From: Ariolimax columbianus
Lineage: Eukaryota > Mollusca > Gastropoda > Stylommatophora > Arionidae
Length of the DNA stretch: 64,000 nucleotides
Direction: 5' to 3'
Assembly (NCBI GenBank): GCA_036924085.1
Contig: JAVGWX010000002.1
Location: forward strand, 158,121,674-158,185,673
Shown here: in pieces, positions 1-11,144 of the stretch
Position numbering within the stretch: position 1 is the stretch's first letter
Layout of the letters: each line of letters opens with the position of its first letter
Program-made: the position numbers and the translations under genes
Notes under the pieces: model-generated
What the model saw: only the letters and a program-made list of their open reading frames with translations
Databases searched by the model: none
Told to the model about the DNA's origin: nothing

Positions 1-185
1 ATTGTGAGACCAAAATCTGCGCTCGCTTGGGAGAGGTGATCTATCAAATTCTGAATCTGCTGCTGACTGTAGGCGACAATTGCAGCATCATCAGCGAAAC
101 GTAAGTTCTTAATGGTGATCTACCTGATCTTCTGTTTGGCCTTGAGCCTTGCAAGGTTAAATAGCCGACCAACCTACCAAACGAG
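1..185 (-). pseudogene. RTE-like LINE reverse transcriptase fragment
   Basis: Read on the minus strand this encodes the end of the reverse transcriptase palm. A segment like LFNLARLKAKQKIR is followed, after an in-frame stop, by ITIKNLRFADDAAIVAYSQQ and then by an acidic and amphipathic stretch ending in ADFGLT at the window edge. The LRFADDAA motif carries the two catalytic aspartates of polymerase motif C. The LFNLxRLxAKxK lead-in is typical of RTE-like elements, and the relic at 12.9-14.6 kb has the same lead-in, so both probably belong to one family. The fragment is cut by the window start, has one stop between KIR and ITI, and loses similarity near position 185. It is a dead fragment of a copy-and-paste element. 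Confidence 0.8.
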
Positions 186-1019
186 ATGTAAGGCAAACGC
201 TATTCAAGAAACCAAAGCAAGAAATGGGGAAGGTTTCCAAACTCGCAAGTTTACAGCGTCCATTGATCTCACGAGAGACGAGATTTGACGCCTGGTCCAA
301 TCAAAGATGGATGATAAACTCGCAGGTAGAACAGTTGTAGACCAAATTGAGAGATACAAACTCAGAATTACCAACACATGAATGAAACCAATGACATGCA
401 ACATAATAATAAACACCCACGACGCATTCCACTGGCTAAGCTGCTCTTCTCCTATAATCAAAAAAAATAAGAGAGGGAGGGGAGAAGGGTGTAGTGAAGG
501 TGGAGCATTCATTCATTTGCTTGTGGCTTATAGTTTCTACAGGATTTCGGGAGCGAAAGAAAAACTATCGAAGACAGGTGAAACAAACGGATCAAGGTGG
601 GAGCGAAGAGTACCACCAGAGACAGGTGAACCATGTGAAGGCTACCTCACCTATGTCCATGCCAGGGTTCATGTGAACAGGTTGTGCCACAGCAGTCTGG
701 CCAACGAGGTGGGAATCGACACAGTGATCCTCTAAGAGTGAGCTAAGTGGGTAGCCTTCCATTGTACTACAAAAGTACCGCCGTCCAGCGTCTCAAGTAC
801 ACTTCGCCATGTAAGAAGAGCCACTGTAACCTGCTATAAATATTGCATTAACTTAGTACGAGTATCTACCATAACAACATCTACAGAATGAAGTAGCTGG
901 TTCCATGCCCAACCCTCATCGGTTGCACCTTCTACTATAGAGTGTAGATATGCTTCATTTCCTGTTAGTTTTGTTTCGGTAAACCAATGGATTCAGGGAG
1001 AAGAGAATGTGAGATGGAA
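186..1019. other. No recognisable gene
   Basis: Mixed-composition DNA with short chance frames on both strands (for example 382-735 plus and 204-512 minus) that show no domain or family resemblance. I see no repeat structure here beyond short AG-rich runs near 470-490. Confidence 0.5.
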
Positions 1020-1757
1020 CTGCGGCAAAAAGGCTACACCGTCAAAGAAGAGAGGCATAAACAGCGAACTATGGTCAAAAAGCTACACCGTCAAAGAAGA
1101 GAGGCATAAACAGCGAACTATGGTCAAAAAGCTACACCGTCAAAGAAGAGAGGCATAAACAGCGAACTATGGTCAAAAAGCTACACCGTCAAAGAAGCGA
1201 TACCAATACAAGGAACTGCGGTCAAAAGGTTACACCGTCAAAGAATAGATTCATAAACAGGGAAATGCGGTCAAATGGCTGCACCGTCAAATAAGAGAGG
1301 CAGAAACAGCGAACTATGGTCAAATGGTTACACCGTCAAATAAGAGAGGCATTAACAGGGAACTGCGGTCAAATGGTTACACCGTCAAATAAGAGAGGCA
1401 TAAACAGGGAACTGCGGTCAAATGGTTACACCGTCAAATAAGAGAGGCATTAACAGGGAACTATGGTCAAAAGGTTACACCGTCAAATAAGAGAGGCATA
1501 AACAGGGAACTGCGGTCAAATGGTTACACCGTCAAATAAGAGAGGCATTAACAGGGAACTATGGTCAAAAGGTTACACCGTCAAATAAGAGAGGCATAAA
1601 CAGGGAACTGCGGTCAAATGGTTACACCGTCAAATAAGAGAGGCATTAACAGGGAACTATGGTCAAAAGGTTACACCGTCAAATAAGAGAGGCATAAACA
1701 GGGAACTGCGGTCAAATGGTTACGCCGTCAAATAAGAGATGCAGAAACAGTTGTCCA
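1020..1757. repeat. 49-bp tandem array, about 15 copies
   Basis: The core ACACCGTCAAATAAGAGAGG recurs every 49 bp; starts at 1033, 1082, 1131, 1180, 1229, 1278 and 1327 were counted. The first four copies carry AAAGAAGAGAGG and later ones AAATAAGAGAGG. Later copies alternate between CTATGGTCAAAAGG and CTGCGGTCAAATGG, so a 98-bp dimeric period is superimposed. Not coding. Confidence 0.95.
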
Positions 1758-2064
1758 GGCCCGTGGTTGCAGACCAGATATTGTCGATGACTTAAGTACT
1801 GAAAGGTTCGATGTACTTTAAATGATTGATTGATCGATATTTTCGTATTTGGTAACTGGTCGAAAGCCTATTTTCGCCTCTGTGGAAATGTGTGACAGGT
1901 GACGCTTACAGTTATTTGTTCCCCTTACGGGCTACGGTAAAACACAAGTGAAAGTAGTACCTCATTAAGATTAATGGTTAGATAATGGAGTGATTGGTGG
2001 AAAGTTGCGCCTATCTAGGAAATAACCTTGGCAAAAATTGAGGACGAAACAAATATGTCAGAAT
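1758..2064. other. No recognisable gene
   Basis: Unique-looking AT-rich spacer between the 49-bp array and a LINE 3' end. A short ATTGATTGATCGAT run lies near 1823-1840. No coding potential seen. Confidence 0.5.
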
Positions 2065-2335
2065 TAGCGAGGCCCAATTTGGAAGACAATGAACATACTT
2101 CGAACTGGTGTGTTAAGATGCAGAGTGAACTTGAAGAAATGGGGATACTCAGATGTCGACTCATGTGAATGCGGCGCAGTTCAGGACCAAAATCATCTGA
2201 TGTCCTGCCCCAACCTCCCTGAAACCTGTGGCATGAACGACATGATGGAGGCGAACGACAAGGTAGGTCAAGTTGCTGAATACTGGACGGATGCCGTGTG
2301 ACATGATGTTTGGACACGGAAAGTAAGTAAGTAAT
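2065..2335 (+). pseudogene. Jockey-like LINE 3' end with C-terminal zinc-knuckle-like motif
   Basis: This is the last part of a non-LTR retrotransposon ORF2 and its 3' tail. The frame reads LRTGVLRCRVNLKKWGYSD, then CECGAVQDQNHLMSCPNL, ending in VAEYWTDAV and a stop at about 2301. The C-x-C-x7-H-x4-C spacing is the cysteine-histidine motif found at the C-terminus of many jockey and I-group ORF2 proteins. The downstream sequence TTTGGACACGGAAAG and GTAAGTAAGTAA forms the 3' terminus. The same protein segment and tail occur on the minus strand at 16,869-17,201, so this is one family in two orientations. The copy is strongly 5'-truncated (about 270 bp), as expected from incomplete target-primed reverse transcription. 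Confidence 0.85.
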
Positions 2336-2500
2336 TTGCTTTCAACTCCGCGTTTGCAACTCGGCATGTTCTTACAGATAATACTGCTTATTACCAGTGC
2401 AAGATCGTGTTTCTTATATTGCACGTAGCTAAGGAAGGCCATGGGCACTGACCAAGGTGCCTGAACAATAGACCATGACAAGTGTAATGAGATACGTGTA
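2336..2500. other. Short spacer, nothing recognised
   Basis: Lies between the LINE 3' tail and the 20-bp array. No feature seen. Confidence 0.4.
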
Positions 2501-3310
2501 GTGTCTGCGCATCGTCTGTTGTGTCTGGGCAGCGTGAGTTGTGTCTGGGTAGCGTGTGTTGTGTCTGGGCAGCGTGAGTTGTGTCTGAGTAGCGTGAGTT
2601 GTATCTGGGTAGCGTGTGTTGTGTCTGGGTAGCGTGTGTAGTGTCTGCGCATCGTCTGTTGTGTCTGGGCATCGTCTGTTGTGTCTGGACAGCGTGAGTT
2701 GTGTCTGGGTAGCGTGTGTTGTGTCTGGGCAGCGTGAGTTGTGTCTGAGTAGCGTGAGTTGTATCTGGGTAGCGTGTGTTGTGTCTGGGTAGCGTGTGTA
2801 GTGTCTGCGCATCGTCTGTTGTGTCTGGGCATCGTCTGTTGTGTCTGGACAGCGTGAGTTGTGTCTGGGTAGCGTGTGTTGTGTCTGGGCAGCGTGAGTT
2901 GTGTCTGCGCATCGTCTGTTGTGTCTGGGTAGCGTGAGTTGTGTCTGTGCATCGTCTGTTGTGTCTGGGTAGTGTGTGTTGTGTCTGGACAACGCGTGTT
3001 GTATTTGGGCAACGTGTGTTGTGTTTGGGCAACGCGTGTTGTATTTGGGCAACGCGTGTTGTGTCTGGACAACGCGTGTTGTATTTGGGCAACGTGTGTT
3101 GTGTTTGGGCAACGCGTGTTGTATTTGGGCAACGTGTGTTGTGTCTGGGCAGGGTGTTGTGTCTGGGCAGCGTGTGCTGTGTTTGGGCAGCGTGTGTTGT
3201 GTTTGGGCAACGTGTTTTGTGTTTGGGCAACGTGTGTTGTGTTTGGGCAACGTGTGTTGTGTCTGGGCAACGTGTGTTGTGTCTTGGCAGCGTTTATTGT
3301 GTCTTGATGA
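2501..3310. repeat. 20-bp tandem array, about 40 copies, with 160-bp higher-order period
   Basis: The unit resembles GTGTCTGGGCAGCGTGAGTT and stays in 20-bp register for hundreds of bases. In the left half, ordered blocks of eight variants recur: the GTGTCTGAGT variant is at 2581 and again at 2741, giving a 160-bp higher-order repeat. From about 2990 rightward a second variant, GTATTTGGGCAACGCGTGTT, replaces it. Frames of up to 369 codons are open on the minus strand and about 125 codons on the plus strand, but these are array artefacts. Confidence 0.95.
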
Positions 3311-3654
3311 CTTATATGTGAGCAACCTTGGCCAGTGAGCCCTTACACACTCTAGTTAAAGGCCCATTTTGTCTTTCATGGATCTCGGGGCTGTTGTTCG
3401 GTGTGAAACTCTTGTTGGATGTCAATGTTTTGTTTGGCGAGCTCACTTCCCTTAGTTGGTCTGTTATTGTTATCCGGCCAGGCTCTTAGCCACATCGCCC
3501 TACTTGGCTGATCTTCTGTCGCATTGTTCTTGCCTTAGCTGAACTTAGTGATCGGTAAGTCGGCATCCATTGTGTTTTATTACATCGACGTTGTACAGGA
3601 CTTTAGATTTTAGTAGACCTATTGTCCTAGTGTGTTCCCGCGTGGCTGTTAGAC
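3311..3654. other. No recognisable gene
   Basis: Unique-looking spacer of about 340 bp without coding signal or repeat. Confidence 0.45.
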
Positions 3655-3985
3655 ATCAAGGCCATGGGAACTGGCACAAGTCCTATGGGTCGGGGCCATG
3701 AAACTGGCACAAGTCCTGTGGGTCGGGGCCATGAAACTGGCACAAGTCCTGTGGGTCGGGGCCATGAAACTGGCGCAAGTCCTGTGGGCCGGGGCCGTGA
3801 AACTGGCACGTCATGTTGGTCGGGGCCATGAAACTGGCACAAGTCCTGTGGGTCGGGGCCATGAAACTGGGTCAAGTCATGTGGGTCGTGGCCATGCAAC
3901 TGGCGCAAGTCCTGTGGGCCGGGGCCGTGAAACTGGGTCAAGTCATGTTGGTCGGGGCCATGCAACTGGCACAAGTCTTGGATGT
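3655..3985. repeat. 33-bp tandem array, about 10 copies
   Basis: Core motifs GGTCGGGGCCATGAAACTGG and CAAGTCCTGTG alternate every 33 bp. Because the unit is a multiple of three the minus strand is open with an 11-residue repeat (HGPDPQDLCQF type). One shorter copy at about 3808 lacks several bases. Confidence 0.92.
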
Positions 3986-4877
3986 GTGTCGTGATTTTCA
4001 TTTCTTTGGTTTTCAAATGGGCCTCCACATCTTCCGATGTTTATATATTGATTTGTTTGACTGAATTTTGAGTAAGACAAGGAATTGGAACGCCTTTCTA
4101 TCATGTTCCGCACTGAAGGAGGTATGATCGAGCTATCCTGGCTGTAATAAAATATTACGATTCACGGTATACTTAATACTAAAGGGATCAACGTGTTTGT
4201 CACGCCAAGATGGCCAGGATTCTGTAACAAAGCCTGTTACCAGCTGCATAACATGTGTGTGAGGTGCGGTCGTCTGGCATAGCATGTGCGTGAGGTGGGG
4301 TCGTCTGGCATAGCATGTGCGTGAGGTGCGGTCATCTGGCTAGTATTCTACATCTGATCAGTATAATTAAGAAAGGCAGGTACCAGTTATTTGGTGAAGC
4401 ACAGGTATCTCACTGCATTTTGCTTACACTAAACAACTTTTAGGAAGCCAGATTCCAGCTATTTCTACTACGGTTTTATGGCTGTGGCTGTTGCATGATT
4501 ATGTTGCCATTTCCATGCACACTCCTCTTTAGTCGTCCTTTACTGCATGCAAGTAAGGAAACAGTGGTGCTATTCTGTTTCACAAATCGTGTGATAGTCT
4601 CCTTGATAGTTGTACAATAAAGTTCTAAATAAGAACTTTCAAAATCTTTGATTACAAACGTCCATCATTTTTTTTTACCTGTCGGCACAGCTATTAATGA
4701 TCTCTTTAAAACTGAATTTTATCCTTGTCGGTTTTTTAAACCAGTTTTTCCTTCAGTTCAACTGATCGTCTTGCTAATCTGTTATGTCGTGTACACATAT
4801 CTTCAAGTCTAATCTTCACCTGTTCAAGTAACTCTTCTAATCTTTTTGCCGCATCACTGTACATAGTTATGGCGTCA
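3986..4877. other. Spacer with a short 31-bp triplication and a dispersed repeat
   Basis: A 31-bp unit with core CATGTGCGTGAGGTG occurs about three times at 4245-4340. Around 4528-4600 the sequence TTAGTCGTC, TTAC and CAGTGGTGCTATTC resembles 57,995-58,050, suggesting a dispersed SINE-type repeat. The remainder holds no recognisable gene. Confidence 0.5.
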
Positions 4878-4894
4878 AACAGATGCGTCAGAGA

Positions 4895-5052
4895 ATCAGA
4901 GCTAGCTGCTTGCGTCAGAATTCAGCGACTCCTATCTGGCTGCTTGTGTCAGGGTCAGCGACTCATAGCTGGCTGCTTGCGTCAGGGTCAGCGATTCATA
5001 GCTGGCTGCTTGCGTCAGAGTCAGCGGCTCATAGCTGGCTGCTTGCGTCTCC
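4895..5052. repeat. 33-bp tandem array, about 5 copies
   Basis: Core GCTGGCTGCTTGCGTCAG plus TCAGCGACTCATA repeated at 33-bp spacing. The plus frame is open with an 11-residue repeat but shows no family resemblance. Confidence 0.88.
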
Positions 5053-5105
5053 TGTTTTATATTTCCAGTTGTGGCATAAACCAGACATGTATTCTGACTC
5101 CTCCT

Positions 5106-5122
5106 CCCCCCCCCCCCCCCCC
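5106..5122. repeat. Poly-C tract of 17 bases
   Basis: Uninterrupted cytosine run; one of several C or G homopolymers of more than 12 bases in the window. Confidence 0.95.
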
Positions 5123-5425
5123 ATATATTCGATGATGTGCAATGTTGAGTACTGAGTTACAGCAATTCCGAGGAGCCCAAACGGGCCCATATCATCAACA
5201 ACCCCCAAGGCCTGCGGAGAGTCCCGTATTCGTCAGTTCTACCGTGTTTCAGTTCTGCTGCAACTGTGCCTTGGACATGCATGTCGCTGTGCAATCTCGC
5301 GAGGGCGCACTCAGATGTGTGCAGTGCCGAGTTGGACACTCTTAGTACAGGGCAATGTTCAGTTGATACCGAAGCCCTGACCGTCTAGCCCTTCGTATCT
5401 CGTCCGTCAGCTTCACAATGTTTCT

Positions 5426-5575
5426 GCATACACAACAAAAGGGCACGGACACTCTCAGCGCATACACAACAAAAGAGCATGGATACTCTCAGCGCATACA
5501 CAACAAAAGAGCATGGATACTCTCAGCGCATACACAACAAAAGAGCACGGATACTCTCAGCGCATACACAACAAC
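5426..5575. repeat. 34-bp tandem array, about 4.5 copies
   Basis: Core CATACACAACAAAAGAGCA and ATACTCTCAGCG recur at 34-bp spacing. The 5142-5425 segment before it is unique-looking with no gene recognised. Confidence 0.9.
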
Positions 5576-5689
5576 ACCAAGTAAGGGAATTGATGGAAAC
5601 CGCGACTGCAGCTGTGACTTCAGCTGTGACTGCAGCTTCGAGATGACTACCTGAGACAGATTTAGTAAGGGCAGTAATCGTGTCAGACT

Positions 5690-6117
5690 CACAACCTTTA
5701 CCTCGGAAGGCACATCAAGGGGCTGAGGCATGAGTGGATGGCAGGTGTAGGGTTCTCAAACCTCCAGGCGCTTGTGTCGACCTACTACCCTGGTCATGTC
5801 TTGGTCCAGAGCAATGATAGAGCTGATATCCTGGCTTCCCAACCAGCGATTGGTGTCACACTAGATATGGAAAGCAGTGACATCTTCAAGTTTATCAATG
5901 ACGGCCTGTTGGATAATGCCATGCCGGTAGACGAATCAGCCTTTCATAGACTGCAGATATCTGAAATAAAAGAGGTGGACTGGTGTGTTTGGGAGGACGG
6001 AGCAGGAGTGTGTACAACCAACGGGTAACTTAAAACACCAGTGTCTATAGCCGTCGCCAATTATTGAGAAAAACGGAGCACCTATTGGTGTGTCCGGATT
6101 GCAGTGAACTAGATGTT
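5690..6117 (+). pseudogene. RNase H-like C-terminal fragment of a LINE
   Basis: The frame reads YYPGHVLVQSNDRADILASQ, which matches the C-terminal RNase H pattern (P-G-H followed by G/S-N-x-x-A-D-x-L-A), where the aspartate of RAD is a catalytic residue. Then come FINDGLLDNAMPVDESAFHR, RLQISEIKRGGL, a frameshift near 5970, SRSVYNQRVT followed by a stop, and TEHLLVCPDCSELDV. The same order (LLDDDTAIDESAIQRL, then SVFNQRT) appears on the minus strand at 39.6-39.85 kb, so both are relics of one retroelement family. Upstream reverse transcriptase is absent. It carries at least one frameshift and one stop and is non-functional. I infer LINE origin because RNase H of this kind follows the reverse transcriptase in I- and R-group elements. 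Confidence 0.65.
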
Positions 6118-6627
6118 ATAGGAAAAGAAGAGAAGAGAAGAGAAGAGAAGAAACATCTAAGTATAGCAGAGGTCCCACTACTTTGGTATTGCTGGGGGCA
6201 CATATCAACCGATCGTTCGAGCATTAGATTGTTACCGGGTGTAATCACTGTTATTAACATGCTCCAGTCGACCCAGCTGTAAATGGCTACCTGCTCACTT
6301 GTTAGGGAAGGAAACGCTCACGAAAAAGACCTGACTCCACGAATCGCTGGGGTGTAGTACAATGAATTATGTGATACTTCATCCCCGACGGCAGTGTTGT
6401 TATGGAATGAGATACCTCCTTTATGTTCAAACAGATTGGAACAGTTACACCAGCTCTTAACTGACTGATTAAGGCCTTATTAATTAGGGCAGACATCTTG
6501 TGGGACTCTCAATCCTGGCTTAGTGAAGTTCGGCATTTGTGGAGTTCTTCGCGTTTTTCACACGCAGACACCGGCAAGACCCGAATTATGATTATAATGG
6601 ATTTAAGCGGCTTTATGTACCAAAGAG
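6118..6627. other. Spacer with a dispersed SINE-like motif
   Basis: An AGAGAAGAGAAGAGAAGA run lies near 6128-6148. At 6268-6300 CCCAGCTGTAAATGGCTACC matches motifs at 40,604, 53,867 and, inverted, 63,440-63,465. No gene recognised. Confidence 0.45.
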
Positions 6628-6715
6628 GAGCGCGTAGCCGAATGGTTTCGATGCCTGCCTGATGAAATGGAGCGTAGTGGGTCGAATCACCCTTTGGTTT
6701 TCCGCTGGGGGTGAT
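6628..6715 (+). mobile_element. tRNA-like SINE head (candidate)
   Basis: GCGTAGCCGAATGGTT resembles a pol III A box, and about 45 bp downstream GGGTCGAATCACCC resembles a B box (GGTTCGAATCC). The spacing fits a tRNA-derived SINE promoter. I see no cloverleaf good enough for a real tRNA gene. Confidence 0.45.
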
Positions 6716-7372
6716 ATTAACAAACATAGCCAGCGCACGACGCGGTGACAGTTGGCAAAGCGACCTCTAGTCCTCTACCGACAACACCTCGATAACCCCA
6801 GCAATATGAATATAGTGACATTTTTTTGTAGGTTTCTTTAAGCCAGGTGTCTTAAATACACGGACAGATGGCAAAATGAAGCCCACCAAGACGTTGTTTC
6901 TGGCCCGCAACGTGAGGGTAATCATTATGTGTAATACCGGATAGAACTATAGGTTGGTCCACAAATATCTATCATCATCATGTAGCAGATCCTTTGCAGT
7001 ACTTCGCCATCATCACAGCTACCCTGCAAGACTCTCAATCTTCAGCCAGTTTCCGCTGACCTCACTGTCATGTCCACATCATCTTTGAAGACGTGTGTCC
7101 ATCTTCTGCGCAGTCTGCGTCTGTCCCGTGTTCCAGGTACAAGTCTCCATGCTGGAGAAGAAGAACAATTAATAAGGAAATGCAACTTTATTCACATAAT
7201 ATGCTCTACGTACATGTTAACAGCTTTCAAAATAATGTCAACGATACAAAGTATATTTTTCGAATAACGCACATTTCTTTAACAAGTGTCAATTTTCTAT
7301 ATGATTTGTCAATGTAATTTGAATGACGATCTTACGTCCATCAGAAAGATTACGATAAACTGCATTTCTAAA
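6716..7372. other. No recognisable gene
   Basis: Unique-looking AT-rich sequence with only short chance frames. Confidence 0.45.
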
Positions 7373-7688
7373 ATATGTGAGGTTGTTCATCAAACCTTAC
7401 TTTATGTGGGGTTGTTCATCAAATCTGACTTTATGTGGGGTTGTAAATCAAACCTTACTTTATGTGGGGTTGTCAGTCAAATCTGACTTTATGTGGGGTT
7501 GTCCATCAAATCTGACTATGTGGGGTTGTCCATCAAATCTGACTTTATGTGGGGTTGTCAATCAAATTTGACTATGTGGGGTTGTCAATCAAATCTGACT
7601 TTATGTGGGGTTGTCCATCAAATCTGACTTTATGTGGGGTTGTCCATCAAATCTGACTTTATGTGGGGTTGTCCATCAAATCTGACTT
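7373..7688. repeat. 29-bp (and 26-bp) tandem array, about 11 copies
   Basis: Core TGTGGGGTTGTCCATCAAAT followed by CTGACTTTA recurs at 29 bp; copies lacking three bases (CTGACTATG) give 26 bp. It shares the core TTG(N)TCCATCA with the adjacent 31-bp arrays. Confidence 0.92.
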
Positions 7689-7718
7689 ATGTCACCGACA
7701 TGATACTGGCCCAGGTTC

Positions 7719-8550
7719 TTGTTCTATCACACCTGTTATCATACAACCCTTGCTCCATTATACATGTCATTATGCAGTCCGTGATCCATCACTCCTGCTG
7801 TCTTTGTTACATCAGTCCTGCTATCCTATAGTCTTTGCTCCATCACTCCTGCTGTCCGATAGTCTTTGCTCCATCACTCCTGCTGTCCGATAGTCTTTGC
7901 TCCATCACTCCTGCTGTCCGATAGTCTTTGCTCCATCACTCCTGCTGTCCGATAGTCTTTGCTCCATCACTCCTGCTGTCCGATAGTCTTTGCTCCATCA
8001 CTCCTGCTGTCCGATAGTCTTTGCTCCATCACTCCTGCTGTCCGATAGTCTTGGCTCCATCACTCCTGCTGTCCGATAGTCTTGGCTCCATCACTCCTGC
8101 TGTCCGATAGTCTTGGCTCCATCACTCCTGCTGTCCGATAGTCTTTGCTCCATCATTCCTGCTGTCCGATAGTCTTTGCTCCATCACTCCTGCTGTCCGA
8201 TAGTCTTTGCTCCATCACTCCTGCTGTCCGATAGTCTTTGTTCCATCACTCCTGCTGTCCGATAGTCTTTGCTCCATCATTCCTGCTGTCCGATAGTCTT
8301 TGCTCCATCACTCCTGCTGTCCGATAGTCTTTGTTCCATCACTCCTGCTATCCTATAATACTTGTTCCATCACTCCTGCTGTCCTATAGTCCTTGCACCG
8401 TCTCATATATATCATACACTCCTTATTTTAACATCAAACCAATCATCATAAAGTCCTTCTTCCATCAAACCTGCCATCACAAGTCATTGTTCCATCACAC
8501 ATTATCGTACATCATTTTTTCCATCACACAAGCCCTTTGTTCCATGACAT
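7719..8550. repeat. 31-bp tandem array, family A, about 27 copies
   Basis: Core TCTTTGCTCCATCACTCCTG with CTGTCCGATAG, period 31. Both edges are diverged: starts at 7719, 7750 and 7781 and then, at the right edge, 8331, 8362, 8393, 8423, 8457, 8487, 8516 and 8537 still approximate the 31-bp step with small indels, leading directly into family B. Confidence 0.93.
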
Positions 8551-10618
8551 AAACACTGATACCTCCCTTGTTCCATCACACAGACCCTCATACTTCCCTT
8601 GTTCCATCACAAAGACCCTGATGCTTCCCTTGTTCCATCACACAAACTCTCATACTTCCCTTGTTCCATCACACAAACCCTGATACTTCCCTTGTTCCAT
8701 CACACAAACTCTCATACTTCCCTTGTTCCATCACACAAACCCTGAGACTTCCCTTGTTCCATCACACAGACCCTCATACTTCCCTTGTTCCATCACACAG
8801 ACCCTCATACTTCCCTTGTTCCATCACAAAGACCCTGATGCTTCCCTTGTTCCATCACACAAACTCTCATACTTCCCTTGTTCCATCACACAAACCCTGA
8901 TACTTCCCTTGTTCCATCACACAAACCCTGATACTTCCCTTGTTCCATCACACAAACTCTCATACTTCCCTTGTTCCATCACACAGACCCTCATACTTCC
9001 CTTGTTCCATCACACAGACCCTCATACTTCCCTTGTTCCATCACACAGACCCTCATACTTCCCTTGCTCCATCACACAAACTCTCATACTTCCCTTGTTC
9101 CATCACACAGACCCTCATACTTCCCTTGTTCCATCACACAAACTCTCATACTTCCCTTGTTCTATCACACAAACCCTCACATCTCCCTTGTTCCATCACA
9201 CAGACTCTCATACTTCCCTTGTTCCATCACACAGACCCTCATACTTCCCTTGTTTCATCACACAAACTCTCATACTTCCCTTGTTCCATCACACAGACTC
9301 TCATACTTCCCTTGTTCCATCACACAAACTCTCATACTTCCCTTGTTCTATCACACAAACCCTCACATCTCCCTTGTTCCATCACACAGACTCTCATAAT
9401 TCCCTTGTTCCATCACACAGACCCTCATACTTCCCTTGTTCCATCACACAAACTCTCATACTTCCCTTGTTCCATCACACAGACCCTCATACTTCCCTTG
9501 TTCCATCACACAAACTCTCATACTTCCCTTGTTCCATCACACAGACTCTCATACTTCCCTTGTTCCATCACACAGACCCTCATACTTCCCTTGTTCTATC
9601 ACACAAACCCTCACATCTCCCTTGTTCCATCACACAGACTCTCATACTTCCCTTGTTCCATCACACAGACTCTCATACTTCCCTTGTTCTATCACACAAA
9701 CCCTCACATCTCCCTTGTTCCATCACACAGACTCTCATACTTCCCTTGTTCCATCACACAGACTCTCATACTTCCCTTGTTCCATCACACAGACTCTCAT
9801 ACTTCCCTTGTTCCATCACACAGACCCTCATACTTCCCTTGTTCTATCACACAAACCCTCACATCTCCCTTGTTCCATCACACAGACTCTCATACTTCCC
9901 TTGTTCCATCACACAGACTCTCATACTTCCCTTGTTCCATCACACAGACCCTCATACTTCCCTTGTTCTATCACACAAACCCTCACATCTCCCTTGTTCC
10001 ATCACACAGACTCTCATACTTCCCTTGTTCCATCACACAGACTCTCATACTTCCCTTGTTCCATCACACAGACCCTCATACTTCCCTTGTTCTATCACAC
10101 AAACCCTCACATCTCCCTTGTTCCATCACACAGACTCTCATACTTCCCTTGTTCCATCACACAGACTCTCATACTTCCCTTGTTCCATCACACAGACTCT
10201 CATACTTCCCTTGTTCCATCACACAGACCCTCATACTTCCCTTGTTCTATCACACAAACCCTCACATCTCCCTTGTTCCATCACACAGACTCTCATACTT
10301 CCCTTGTTCCATCACACAGACTCTCATACTTCCCTTGTTCCATCACACAGACCCTCATACTTCCCTTGTTCTATCACACAAACCCTCACATCTCCCTTGT
10401 TCCATCACACAGACTCTCATACTTCCCTTGTTCCATCACACAGACTCTCATACTTCCCTTGTTCCATCACACAGACTCTCATACTTCCCTTGTTCCATCA
10501 CACAAACTCTCATACTTCCCTTGTTCCATCACACAGACCCTCATACTTCCCTTGTTCTATCACACAAACCCTCACATCTCCCTTGTTCCATCACACAAAC
10601 CCTCACACATCCCTTGTC
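8551..10618. repeat. 31-bp tandem array, family B, about 66 copies
   Basis: Core TTGTTCCATCACACAGACTC with TCATACTTCCC, period 31. The variant TTGTTCTATCACACAAACCC occurs at 9157, 9343, 9591, 9684, 9839, 9963, 10087, 10242, 10366 and 10552. All gaps are exact multiples of 31 (3, 4, 5, 6 or 8 units), so the array is free of indels over 1.4 kb and has 4- and 5-unit higher-order blocks. Since 31 is not divisible by three, three units give a 31-residue peptide period and a spurious 646-codon plus-strand frame. Confidence 0.97.
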
Positions 10619-11144
10619 CCACCAAATAAGTCACCATGCGGTCCTAAGATTGATTTGAGTTAAAAGCTGAGCTTGAGAATAGACCAAGTAACTGACGGTC
10701 TAAGGATGCAATTCTAATAGCGCCAGATCTGTCTGGAACCACCAAACCCAGCCTTCAAGTTCAACATAAACATTAAAGAGAAAACAAATCAGAGAAATGT
10801 GAGCAAGGCATGGACGAATACGACCTCACCCCTTGCCGGAGACGCTGCCTTTGTTTGTCAAGATTGCGCTGTAATATAAATCACGTGATTAGCCCGTGCA
10901 TTAGTCCCGGACCTGGTTAGTAGCTGGGATTTAAGGAAGCCCTATCCTTATTTTGTTCTCCAACTGTCTAAGTCGTCGGCTAGAGCCGAGGTTGGTCTCT
11001 GGAAGTAATGTATTTTCTAATTCCTTGAAATTACTTTGGAAATAAATAAGTGACTGTAGTGCTAAGAGATAACGACAACCAACTGAAAGTCATCATCCAC
11101 ACAGTTTGTCTTAAGGACCTCCCTGGGACCAAGTGAAAGCCCTC
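10619..11144. other. Spacer, possible degenerate LTR-like segment
   Basis: TAATATAAATCACGTGATT near 10,872 and AATAAATAAGTGACTG near 11,041 have the look of a TATA-like and polyadenylation signal pair about 170 bp apart, as in a solo LTR. I cannot find a flanking duplication, so this is only a possibility. No gene recognised. Confidence 0.2.

Noticed and set aside
6628..6715. A functional tRNA gene
   Set aside because: A and B boxes are present but the arms do not pair into a cloverleaf, so a SINE head is more likely.
8723..10663. A 646-codon plus-strand frame with FHHTDSHTSLVPSH repeats
   Set aside because: Entirely made by the 31-bp array, which is open in three plus frames; overlapping frames of 572 and 397 codons exist. 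No start context or unique sequence.
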